From CAZIKB01 sp964539665 (lineage in GTDB: Bacteria; Zhuqueibacterota; Zhuqueibacteria; Oceanimicrobiales; Oceanimicrobiaceae), in NCBI GenBank assembly GCA_964539665.1, contig CAZIKB010000150.1, forward strand, positions 1-13,573: a stretch of DNA of 13,573 nt, given 5' to 3'. Positions 7,092-13,573 of the stretch are shown here, piece after piece (positions within the stretch are counted from its first letter, which is position 1; every line of letters starts with the position of its first letter). Made by a program: the position numbers and the translations under genes. The notes under the pieces are model-generated. The model saw only the letters and a list, made by a program, of their open reading frames with translations, made no database searches and was not told the origin of the DNA.

Positions 7092-7982
7092 ATGATTAAA
7101 CAATTTACATTTTTTATATGCCTGACCATTTTTACACAAATGCCATCAGGTTTGAGTGGGCAGAAAAATCCACTGAAAATTTTTATTTCGGTAGATATGG
7201 AAGGCATTGGCGGTATTGGTACAGGGAAAATGGTTAGTGGAAATGGTAAAGATTATGCATTAGGTCGCAAACTGATGACCGATGAGGTCAATACTGTGGT
7301 GGATGCTATTTTTAGTAACGGACCCGCTACTGTTCTGGTAAACGATTCTCATGGTGATATGCAAAATATATTGCATACAGAACTGGATGTGAGAGTCACT
7401 TATATTCAGGGAAATATTAAGCCATCAGGAATGGTTCAGGGCCTGGACAGCAGCTTTGATGCTGCAATTTTTCTTGGCTATCATACTCGTGCTGGAACGG
7501 CAAATGGATTCCTGGCACACACTGGCTCTGGTTCTGTTAAAGGGCTTTGGCTGAATGACGTCGAAGTAGGCGAGGGGGGATTGAATGCCGCCTACGCTGG
7601 CGCTCTGGGTGTGCCGGTGATTTTGGCTTGTGGCGACTCAGCTTTTACTATTGAAATTAAAAAACTAAGCAACACCGCTACGGTCAGCACCAAACGAGCT
7701 GTCAGTCCGCAAGTTGCTGAATTAATTCATCCCAGCCTGGTTAATAAACGAATTAACCAGGCCGTGAAAAATCAATTAAAGAACCTGAAATCCATAAAGC
7801 CGTACAGCATTGGAAAACCTGTTCGTATTAAAATGCGTTTTGCTACAACCACCCGTGTGGATGTCCTGCAAGCCATACCGGGCATGAGCCGCATCGATGG
7901 CTTTACGGTTGCTTATACTGCAAAAGATATGATCGAGGCCAATAAATTAATACGGCTGATGTATAAGTATGTAAGGTTTTGA
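7092..7982 (+). CDS. Secreted M55-family (DppA-type) D-aminopeptidase
   Basis: A 296-residue protein with an N-terminal signal peptide (MIKQFTFFICLTIF, then MPSGLSGQ) followed by a complete M55 zinc peptidase. Counting from the GTG three bases upstream, the zinc ligands of Bacillus subtilis DppA are all present: Asp36 and Glu38 in SVDMEGIGG, His88 in NDSHGD, His132 in LGYHTRAG and Glu162 in VGEGGLNA. The catalytic His is His144 in LAHTGSG. Spacings differ from DppA only by a constant N-terminal shift of 28-29 residues. Family members release N-terminal D-amino acids, such as D-Ala from D-Ala-D-Ala or D-Ala-Gly-Gly, as ring-shaped decamers. DppA itself is cytoplasmic; here export is predicted. 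GTG (7089) and ATG (7092) are both possible starts; GGGAG at 7079-7083 fits the ATG better. Divergent from the exported amidohydrolase operon. Confidence 0.93.
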   Translation: MIKQFTFFICLTIFTQMPSGLSGQKNPLKIFISVDMEGIGGIGTGKMVSGNGKDYALGRKLMTDEVNTVVDAIFSNGPATVLVNDSHGDMQNILHTELDVRVTYIQGNIKPSGMVQGLDSSFDAAIFLGYHTRAGTANGFLAHTGSGSVKGLWLNDVEVGEGGLNAAYAGALGVPVILACGDSAFTIEIKKLSNTATVSTKRAVSPQVAELIHPSLVNKRINQAVKNQLKNLKSIKPYSIGKPVRIKMRFATTTRVDVLQAIPGMSRIDGFTVAYTAKDMIEANKLIRLMYKYVRF

Positions 7983-8351
7983 TCTGTCCGGTACCAATAG
8001 CGAGACAGTCGAAAAAGTACTTTGGATTCATCCTGAGTGGAATCGAAGGATACCTAAGTCACAAAATAATAATATGCTTTCACGAATTCACTTTGCATTG
8101 GCATCAACTTAAGCGACCTGGATTGTGACAAAAAATGAAAGCCGTGATTTCCATGAAGCAAATTGGGGCTGCCAGGATTCATGAATCTCCGCACGATAAA
8201 AATCATATAATGGATTCTATCCGTGAGAGAAAAAGATCAATTATTAAGTTCTTCTTGTCAGGTAATAATTTTATGCAAAAACTTGTTATTGAGTATCAAA
8301 GAGAGGGGCGTGTAAAGAAATAAAAGCATGATTTCCTGAAATACCTGGCTT
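7983..8351. other. Intergenic region with weak short reading frame
   Basis: About 370 bp between the convergent M55 and murB genes. It holds the dispersed-repeat-like sequence at 8022-8052 and a 62-codon open frame at 8135-8323 on the plus strand, with a basic product (IRERKRSIIKFF, EYQREGRVKK). That frame has no ribosome binding site and no recognised domain; it could be a decayed gene fragment or chance. No clear intrinsic terminator is visible between the two convergent genes. Confidence 0.45.
8022..8052. repeat. Dispersed-repeat-like element with inverted arms
   Basis: The sequence contains TCATCCTGAGTGGAATCGAA followed by GGATAC. ATCCT and AGGAT form short inverted arms. It resembles the family of intergenic repeats reading roughly TCATTCTGAGCGGAGTCGAA that I recognise from many bacterial genomes, often near gene ends. 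Only one copy occurs in this window, so the repeat status rests on memory of the motif. Confidence 0.45.
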
Positions 8352-9263
8352 CTACCAGTCGCCAAGGTAGCGAATCTCTTCTTCGAATTGGATGCCGAAC
8401 TTGTTGACTACCTCAGATTTTACCCGATCAATTATGTCTTTAATGTTTTGAGCAGTTGCACCGCCAACGTTCAGGATAAAATTAGCATGCATGTCAGAAA
8501 TTTTCGCTCCACCTATTTGGTATCCTTTTAGTCCGCATTGTTCAATCAGTTGCCCGGCAAAATGATTTGGAGGATTTTTAAAGACTGAGCCTGCGCTTGC
8601 GCCAGCAGGTTGGTTTTTTCGTTGTTGTAAATATTCAGTCATATTGCGTTCAATGTTCGCGGATGCATCGATTTGGCCCTTTAACCTGGCGCTGATAACC
8701 ACTTCATTTGAGTATTTCAATTTACTGCTTCGATACGAGAATTCTAAATCAGAAGGGGAGAGCCAGTAATCTTTTCCGTCTTTACTCAAAATTCGCACTT
8801 TCTCAATTAAAGCGCTCATCCATTCAGTGCGAGTTCCGGCATTCACTGCAATAGCTGCTCCCACAGTACCCGGAATGCCAATCAGAAATTCAAGACCACC
8901 CACGCCATTCCGGGCAGCTTGTTTGGCTAAAACAGTTAGGCTGGTACCTGAATCGACTTCTATTAGACAATTCGGTTGAAATGAGATACGATGCGCACGA
9001 TTTAAAATAACCAGCCCGCGAATGCCTTTATCTGAGATTAAAATGTTTGCTCCAAAACCAAGCACGGTTGCTGTCACATGCTGGATTCCAGCCTTCTGCA
9101 AGGCTTCAATCAAATCCTCTGCTGTATGGACGATTATGAACAAGTCAGCGGGGCCGCCCACCTTCCAGTTACAATGCCTGGCTAATTGTTCATTGATCAG
9201 AACGCTTTCACTGCCGAAATGTTTAATCAAGTCAGCCTTAAGTAGTTTTAAGTTGGGGAGCAT
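8352..9263 (-). CDS. murB: UDP-N-acetylenolpyruvoylglucosamine reductase (MurB, type II)
   Basis: MurB reduces UDP-GlcNAc-enolpyruvate to UDP-N-acetylmuramate with NADPH and FAD, the second committed step of peptidoglycan precursor synthesis in the cytoplasm. From the chosen ATG the protein is 303 residues. The FAD-binding domain shows WKVGGPADLF, VLGFGANILISDKGIRG and GGLEFLIGIPGTVGAAIAVNAG. The catalytic region shows FSYRSSKLK and ASAGSVFKNP, with the Ser proton donor. It is followed by GLKGYQIGGAKISDMHANFI and the C-terminal EEEIRYLG carrying the catalytic Glu. The short C-terminal domain and GSVFKNP pattern fit type II MurB, which lacks the extra Tyr loop of the E. coli enzyme. The open frame reaches further, to ATG 9284 and TTG 9290, but the added residues (MLYYFIY) are unlike MurB starts; no clear SD precedes any of the candidates. 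No mur/fts neighbours are present, so the gene stands apart from the usual division cluster. Confidence 0.95.
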   Translation of the reverse strand: MLPNLKLLKADLIKHFGSESVLINEQLARHCNWKVGGPADLFIIVHTAEDLIEALQKAGIQHVTATVLGFGANILISDKGIRGLVILNRAHRISFQPNCLIEVDSGTSLTVLAKQAARNGVGGLEFLIGIPGTVGAAIAVNAGTRTEWMSALIEKVRILSKDGKDYWLSPSDLEFSYRSSKLKYSNEVVISARLKGQIDASANIERNMTEYLQQRKNQPAGASAGSVFKNPPNHFAGQLIEQCGLKGYQIGGAKISDMHANFILNVGGATAQNIKDIIDRVKSEVVNKFGIQFEEEIRYLGDW

Positions 9264-9403
9264 GTATATAAAATAATAAAGCATTAACAAAATACAAATG
9301 CTTTTTTTATTTAAATTAATACTTGATGATTAGTGCAAAATTATTAGATTAACTTAAATTTATTTATGAAAATGAAAGCAAATTACTAATTCCAAGGGTG
9401 ATT
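9264..9403. promoter_or_regulatory. Divergent AT-rich spacer between murB and the AbgT-family gene
   Basis: About 140 bp, very AT-rich (including a run of seven T near 9302), between divergent genes, so it presumably carries both promoters. The Shine-Dalgarno AAGGG (9394-9398) lies just before ATG 9404. No specific promoter boxes were assigned. Confidence 0.5.
9394..9398 (+). promoter_or_regulatory. Ribosome binding site deciding the AbgT-family start
   Basis: AAGGG lies five bases before ATG 9404. Its last G is the first base of the alternative GTG codon at 9398, so that GTG cannot use it. The ATG is therefore preferred. Confidence 0.6.
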
Positions 9404-10948
9404 ATGAAATTTAAATTTAAATTTAAATTCAAATTGACTTCGAACTTGTTGAATCGTTCCTTAGATTTCGTTGAAAAGGTTGGCAATGTATTACCTCATC
9501 CGGCCAGTTTGTTTGCTATTTTTGCATTTGCAGTCATTATTCTATCTGGAGTAGCTTCTATGTTCGATATTTCAGCTATTCATCCAGGTACAGGAGCGAC
9601 AATTAAACCGGTCAGCTTACTTTCTGGTGAAGGGTTGCGGCGAATCATGACCGAAATGGTGCGTAATTTTACTGGTTTTGCTCCGCTCGGCACGGTGCTG
9701 GTGGCTTTGCTTGGACTGGGAATTGCAGAAGGAAGTGGTTTGATCGGAACAGTTATCAGGCTTATGGTTCTCTCTGCACCGTCAAGATTGCTCACTTTCA
9801 CCGTTGTATTCGCGGGTGTGCTCTCGAACATGGCATCAGAAATTGGCTACGTCTTACTGGTCCCTTTAGGCGCCACAATTTTTCTCGCTGTAGGACGGCA
9901 TCCCATTGCAGGATTAGCTGCAGCGTTCGCAGGAGTTTCCGGTGGGTACAGCGCCAATCTACTTTTGGGCACGATTGATCCTTTGCTTTCCGGAATATCA
10001 CAAGAAGCCGCCCAAATAATCGATGTGAACTATCTCGTCAATCCAGCCTGTAATTACTATTTTATGGTAGCATCTACATTCATTATTGCCATTTTAGGAA
10101 CCTTCATTTCTGAAAAAATAGTGGAGCCTCGTTTAGGCAAGTACCAGGGTGACGAGAAACCTCTGGAACTTGAAAAACTATCGGTAGATGAAAAACGCGG
10201 TTTAAAATATACCCTGATCTCGGGATTTATATTTGTTGCATTGCTTTTGTGGACAATTTTACCGGAGAATGGAGTTCTAAGAAATCCTGAAACCGGCAGC
10301 TTGTTGCATTCACCGTTTCTCAGAAGTATTGTGACAATTATCTTTTTGGGCGCATCAATTTTGGGTGTTGCGTATGGATTTGGCGCCCGGACGCTTCGCA
10401 ATGATTCAGACGTGGCAAAGAGCATGGGGAAAGCCATGAGTACTCTGGGACTGTATATTGTGCTGGTGTTTCTTGCCGCCCAATTTGTGGCTTATTTTTC
10501 GTGGACTAACCTGGGTTTAATAATTGCTATAAAAGGCGCTGGCTTTTTGAAAGCAATTAATTTTCACGGCATTCCATTAATTTTGAGTTTTATTCTGGTT
10601 TCCGCGGTTATTAATATTTTCATTGGCAGCGCATCTGCAAAATGGGCTATCATGGCGCCCGTTTTTATCCCGATGCTTATGCTGCTGGGCTACACCCCTG
10701 AATTTACTCAGGTTGCATATCGGATCGGCGATTCAACCACAAATATCATTTCACCCATGATGACATATTTCGCTTTAATAATTGCCTTTGTACAGCGTTA
10801 TATTAAAGATGCCGGTATTGGTACAGTGGTGGCAACTATGCTGCCATATACGGTGTTATTTTTAATCGCGTGGTCAATATTACTAATTATCTGGATGCTT
10901 CTTGGTTTACCAGTAGGACCTGGAGCAGAAATGCATCTCGTGCCGTGA
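9404..10948 (+). CDS. AbgT-family inner-membrane transporter
   Basis: A 514-residue polytopic membrane protein with about a dozen hydrophobic segments. Family patterns are clear: GNVLPHPASLFAIFAFAV near the N-terminus, APLGTVLVALLGLGIAEGSG, ASEIGYVLLVPLGA and GVSGGYSANL. These are followed by the stretch from SGISQEAAQIIDVNYLVNPA to ISEKIVEPRLGKY, then SASAKWAIMAPVFIPML and YRIGDSTTNIISPMMTYFA. The family includes E. coli AbgT (p-aminobenzoyl-glutamate uptake) and Neisseria MtrF (sulfonamide efflux), driven by an ion gradient. Direction and substrate are not set by sequence; both import of a small amide or dipeptide and drug export are possible. The N-terminus is an unusual Lys-Phe repeat encoded by a hexanucleotide repeat. 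No abgA/abgB-type M20 amidohydrolase genes are adjacent, but an M55 peptidase and other exported amidohydrolases lie within 3-6 kb. Confidence 0.95.
   Translation: MKFKFKFKFKLTSNLLNRSLDFVEKVGNVLPHPASLFAIFAFAVIILSGVASMFDISAIHPGTGATIKPVSLLSGEGLRRIMTEMVRNFTGFAPLGTVLVALLGLGIAEGSGLIGTVIRLMVLSAPSRLLTFTVVFAGVLSNMASEIGYVLLVPLGATIFLAVGRHPIAGLAAAFAGVSGGYSANLLLGTIDPLLSGISQEAAQIIDVNYLVNPACNYYFMVASTFIIAILGTFISEKIVEPRLGKYQGDEKPLELEKLSVDEKRGLKYTLISGFIFVALLLWTILPENGVLRNPETGSLLHSPFLRSIVTIIFLGASILGVAYGFGARTLRNDSDVAKSMGKAMSTLGLYIVLVFLAAQFVAYFSWTNLGLIIAIKGAGFLKAINFHGIPLILSFILVSAVINIFIGSASAKWAIMAPVFIPMLMLLGYTPEFTQVAYRIGDSTTNIISPMMTYFALIIAFVQRYIKDAGIGTVVATMLPYTVLFLIAWSILLIIWMLLGLPVGPGAEMHLVP
9407..9436 (+). repeat. 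Hexanucleotide tandem repeat (AAATTT) encoding Lys-Phe repeats
   Basis: Five tandem units, three perfect AAATTT followed by AAATTC and AAATTG, start at the second codon of the transporter and encode KFKFKFKFKL. A change in copy number by slippage would add or remove two residues without shifting the frame. It would alter the positively charged cytoplasmic N-terminus, or expression through early-codon structure, but would not switch the gene off. Confidence 0.8.
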
Positions 10949-11017
10949 TGTATTTCAATTCATTGCGCATTTTGTCTGTGCAACCAAGTTATTTTTAGGC
11001 TACTTAATTGAACTTAA

Positions 11018-13573
11018 ATGAACATTTCAACTCAAGACATTAAAGAATTAGTACCAAGCCGTATTTATCGTAGAGGTCTCGAGTATTATAAAGATGGTCT
11101 CGTTCATCTGACTGAAACCGAATCCGATTATTTCAAGGCTGTGGTTTCAGGCACTTACGATTACCTGGTTGAAGTGCATGCAGACGCCGATGGCTGGTAT
11201 GATGTCGAATGCAACTGTCCCTATTGGGATGACTGTAAGCATATAGTAGCCGCCCTGCTGACTGCAAAAGATTATTACGATAAAAAACTCACTCTTTATA
11301 GAACGGAAACTTCTACTTCGGATTGGAAAGAGTATCTCAAGCAGATTACTCCAGAACCACAAATCCAGACGATTTCAAAGCAAAAGTGGCAAATACTTTT
11401 TATACTTAAAATTTTACCAACGGGGTGGCAGCTTTACCCACAAAAGTGCATAATAAAGAAAGACGGCTCTTTTGGTGTGTTACGTAATTTAGGCTATAAC
11501 GATTTTTCCGATACAAACATCGCTCGCAAAAGAAACGATAATTTGGTTTTAAGTTTTCTCGAGAAATGGCAAAAAACGAATCCATATCATTTCTACGACT
11601 ATGGCAGGCACGGTTCGTATAAATTTAATTATGGAGATACTGTCGGACTTTTATTTAATTTATTGCGGGAAAGTTCAGTGTATTTTCCTGATGACAATTA
11701 TGCAGGCGCTCCAGTTATCTTAGCGCATCAAAAAACAAAAATCGAGTTTCGTCTTTCAGAAACTGAGGGTATAGCTAAATTTAATCCTTATTTTATTGCT
11801 AATGAAAAAGAGTTGATTATTGATCATAATTTTCGTGTATTGAGCTCGGATCCAGTCTGGCTTATGAAGGATGATGAGATGTCTGAAATTGAAGATATGA
11901 ATAATGCAGCTATTCTTGTCCCTTTTACGCGCCAGAATTATGACATAAGAATTCCAAAAGAAGAAGTTCCGCAATTTCTTAATGCCATAAGCTCACAGCT
12001 TGATCTTTTTGATAATATTCGTCTGCCCGAAGATGCGCTAACTGAAACTACAAAAGAAATTACTGAGAAACGCCTTTATTTACAAGAAACTCGAGACGGC
12101 GTGGAGATAAAATTGCGATTGTGTTACGGAAACGTTGAGGTGGATTTTAACGATTCCCGGACTACAATTTGGGGAAGTTTTGCCGAAGAAAACAGATTTG
12201 TTTTGGTATCACGGGATAGAGAAGCGGAGGCAAAAGCGCTTGAATTGTTGGTCAATACAAACGTCAAATTGAATGCTTATGGGCAGATCACAACTCGTAA
12301 AAGCAACACCCTGAATTGGCTGCTGGAGGAAATCCCCGGCCTGGTCAAAAATGGTTTTGTGATTTTCGGAGAACAGGAGCTGAAGCAGTACAAAGTGAAT
12401 CGATCGACAGCGCAGGTTCGAGTGGCTGTAAATTCCGGGCTTGACTGGTTTGATTTAAATATGGAGATCGATTTCGGAGGTGTTTTATTATCCTTAAAGG
12501 AATTGCGAAAAGCGCTTAAACAAAAGAGTCATTATGTAAAACTTGCTGACGGCAGTGCAGCCAAACTTCCCGGTCAATGGCTCGACCGTTTTCGGCACCT
12601 GATGAACCTATCAGAGACTGACGAAGATCGGCTCAAAGTTTCCCATTTTCATGTCACTTTAATTGACGAGTTATTTGCGGAAGCTAATCTAAAAGATTAT
12701 GACAGACCCTATCTGGATAAGCTGAAACAATTAAAGAATTTTGATGGAGTGAAAGAAATAGAAGTACCCAATTCGCTACAAGGCGCCCTGCGTCCTTACC
12801 AAACTGCGGGTTATAATTGGCTGCATTTTTTAAAAGAATTTCAATTCGGCGGCTGTTTGGCGGATGATATGGGATTGGGAAAAACAATTCAAGCCCTGAC
12901 ATTATTGCTGTCGGTTTATAAGAACGGCATGAAAGAACCAAGTCTGATTGTAGCGCCAACTTCAGTAATATTCAATTGGATGATTGAAATAAGTCGATTT
13001 GCTCCCAAATTACGCGCTTACAATCAAACAGGCTCAGAGCGTGACAGAACCACAAAAAATTATGATGATTATGATATTATTCTTACAAGTTATGGCACCT
13101 TGCGGCGTGATATAGTTTTTCTTAAGGATGTGCAATTTAATTATATTATTTTGGATGAATCTCAATTTATTAAGAATCCAATATCTCAGACCGCCAAAGC
13201 CGCAAAATTACTCAAGGCCCGGCATCGTCTCGCCCTCACGGGAACCCCGGTGGAAAATAATACCCTGGAATTGTGGTCCTTGTTTTCCTTTCTGAATCCT
13301 GGCCTGTTAGGGAATTTGAACTATTTCAAAGGCGCTTTTGCAAAGCCCATAGAACAGAATCAGGATAAAAAAGCCGCGGAGCTATTGAGGAAAATGGTGT
13401 TTCCGTTTATGTTGAGGCGAACAAAAGATAAGGTGGCAAAAGACCTGCCGCCAAAAGTGGAAAGCATTGTTTATTGTGAGATGTCGCCCAAACAGGAAAA
13501 ATTGTACAATCAATGGCGGGATTATTATCGGGCGGCGCTACTCAAACAGATTGCTGATTTGGGTATGGATAAG
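11018..13573 (+). CDS. SWIM zinc-finger SNF2-family helicase/ATPase (3' end outside window)
   Basis: An open frame of 852 codons runs off the window edge. Residues 65-75 form a SWIM zinc finger, CNCPYWDDCKH, with Cys65, Cys67, Cys73 and His75. A long middle region (about 80-580) has no motif I recognise; the equivalent region of bacterial SNF2 proteins is poorly described. The SNF2 ATPase core starts near 590: LRPYQTAGYNWL, Walker A DDMGLGKT (616-623), VAPTSVIFNW (motif Ia), Walker B LDESQ (713-716, DESQ rather than DEAH), LTGTPVEN (740-747, motif III) and FMLRRTKDKVAKDLPPK. The C-terminal helicase lobe is missing because the sequence ends. Bacterial members are ATP-driven DNA translocases thought to remodel protein-DNA complexes or assist RNA polymerase (RapA is a relative). 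ATG 11018 is chosen because the family's N-terminal pattern (SRIYRRGLEYYKDG) starts soon after; no SD is visible. It follows the transporter gene by 69 bp. Confidence 0.93.
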   Translation, partial: MNISTQDIKELVPSRIYRRGLEYYKDGLVHLTETESDYFKAVVSGTYDYLVEVHADADGWYDVECNCPYWDDCKHIVAALLTAKDYYDKKLTLYRTETSTSDWKEYLKQITPEPQIQTISKQKWQILFILKILPTGWQLYPQKCIIKKDGSFGVLRNLGYNDFSDTNIARKRNDNLVLSFLEKWQKTNPYHFYDYGRHGSYKFNYGDTVGLLFNLLRESSVYFPDDNYAGAPVILAHQKTKIEFRLSETEGIAKFNPYFIANEKELIIDHNFRVLSSDPVWLMKDDEMSEIEDMNNAAILVPFTRQNYDIRIPKEEVPQFLNAISSQLDLFDNIRLPEDALTETTKEITEKRLYLQETRDGVEIKLRLCYGNVEVDFNDSRTTIWGSFAEENRFVLVSRDREAEAKALELLVNTNVKLNAYGQITTRKSNTLNWLLEEIPGLVKNGFVIFGEQELKQYKVNRSTAQVRVAVNSGLDWFDLNMEIDFGGVLLSLKELRKALKQKSHYVKLADGSAAKLPGQWLDRFRHLMNLSETDEDRLKVSHFHVTLIDELFAEANLKDYDRPYLDKLKQLKNFDGVKEIEVPNSLQGALRPYQTAGYNWLHFLKEFQFGGCLADDMGLGKTIQALTLLLSVYKNGMKEPSLIVAPTSVIFNWMIEISRFAPKLRAYNQTGSERDRTTKNYDDYDIILTSYGTLRRDIVFLKDVQFNYIILDESQFIKNPISQTAKAAKLLKARHRLALTGTPVENNTLELWSLFSFLNPGLLGNLNYFKGAFAKPIEQNQDKKAAELLRKMVFPFMLRRTKDKVAKDLPPKVESIVYCEMSPKQEKLYNQWRDYYRAALLKQIADLGMDK

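Noticed and set aside
8135..8323. 62-codon plus-strand open frame as a real small gene
   Set aside because: No Shine-Dalgarno sequence, no recognised family and no signal peptide. It is described within the intergenic region instead of being called a gene.
11147..12959. Minus-strand open frames opposite the SNF2 gene
   Set aside because: The plus strand has one continuous frame with SWIM and SNF2 motifs throughout, so these are antisense shadows.
1..13573. CRISPR array, tRNA, rRNA or phage-defence system
   Set aside because: No regularly spaced repeats, no tRNA or rRNA-like sequence and no defence genes other than a generic SNF2 ATPase were seen.

Overview
This 13.6 kb window is bacterial, fairly AT-rich, with mostly sparse intergenic DNA. 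The exported tandem amidohydrolases, the lipoprotein hydrolase and the periplasmic-type signal peptides point to a Gram-negative. The closely spaced pair of large and small exported amidohydrolases is a pattern I associate with Bacteroidota, Gemmatimonadota, Calditrichota and relatives (FCB group). That placement is an inference from family resemblance, not from a marker gene.

Layout. (1) Positions 1-1800 look like a piece of an integron cassette array without a visible integrase. An outer-membrane-type beta-barrel gene (83-628, minus) and a lipoprotein alpha/beta hydrolase gene (827-1732, minus) are separated by a 134-nt attC recombination site (659-792). The site has paired R and L boxes, an unpaired spacer and two extrahelical bases (G777, T770) on the strand expected to be recombined. 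The start of the hydrolase cassette (minus strand, from 1795) carries the exact complement of its own R'' box, as expected if the cassette had been a circle closed at that site. (2) Positions 1800-2214 are non-coding and hold a near-perfect palindrome and a pair of mutually inverted hairpins. (3) Positions 2215-6753 (minus) hold two exported amidohydrolase-superfamily genes, probably one operon. The 1025-residue upstream protein is a two-amidohydrolase fusion with a beta-rich middle region. Its N-terminal half and the whole 456-residue downstream protein have lost histidines of the HxH metal motif; only the C-terminal half of the fusion keeps a full metal site. (4) Divergently from these, 7092-7982 (plus) encodes a secreted M55 (DppA-type) D-aminopeptidase with all five zinc ligands and the catalytic histidine. 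(5) murB (minus) and an AbgT-family transporter gene (plus) are divergent around 9264-9403. (6) The window ends inside a SWIM-zinc-finger SNF2-family helicase gene (11018 onward, plus), of which 852 codons are visible.

How the genes may work together. The amidohydrolases and the M55 peptidase are exported, while AbgT proteins are inner-membrane transporters of small amide or dipeptide-like solutes. A reasonable but unproven reading is a local set for breaking and taking up small (possibly D-amino-acid) peptides or amides. murB and the SNF2 gene look like ordinary chromosomal neighbours. The clearest unusual element is the integron cassette with its attC site; the most unusual protein feature is the series of three amidohydrolase domains, two of which lack an intact metal motif.
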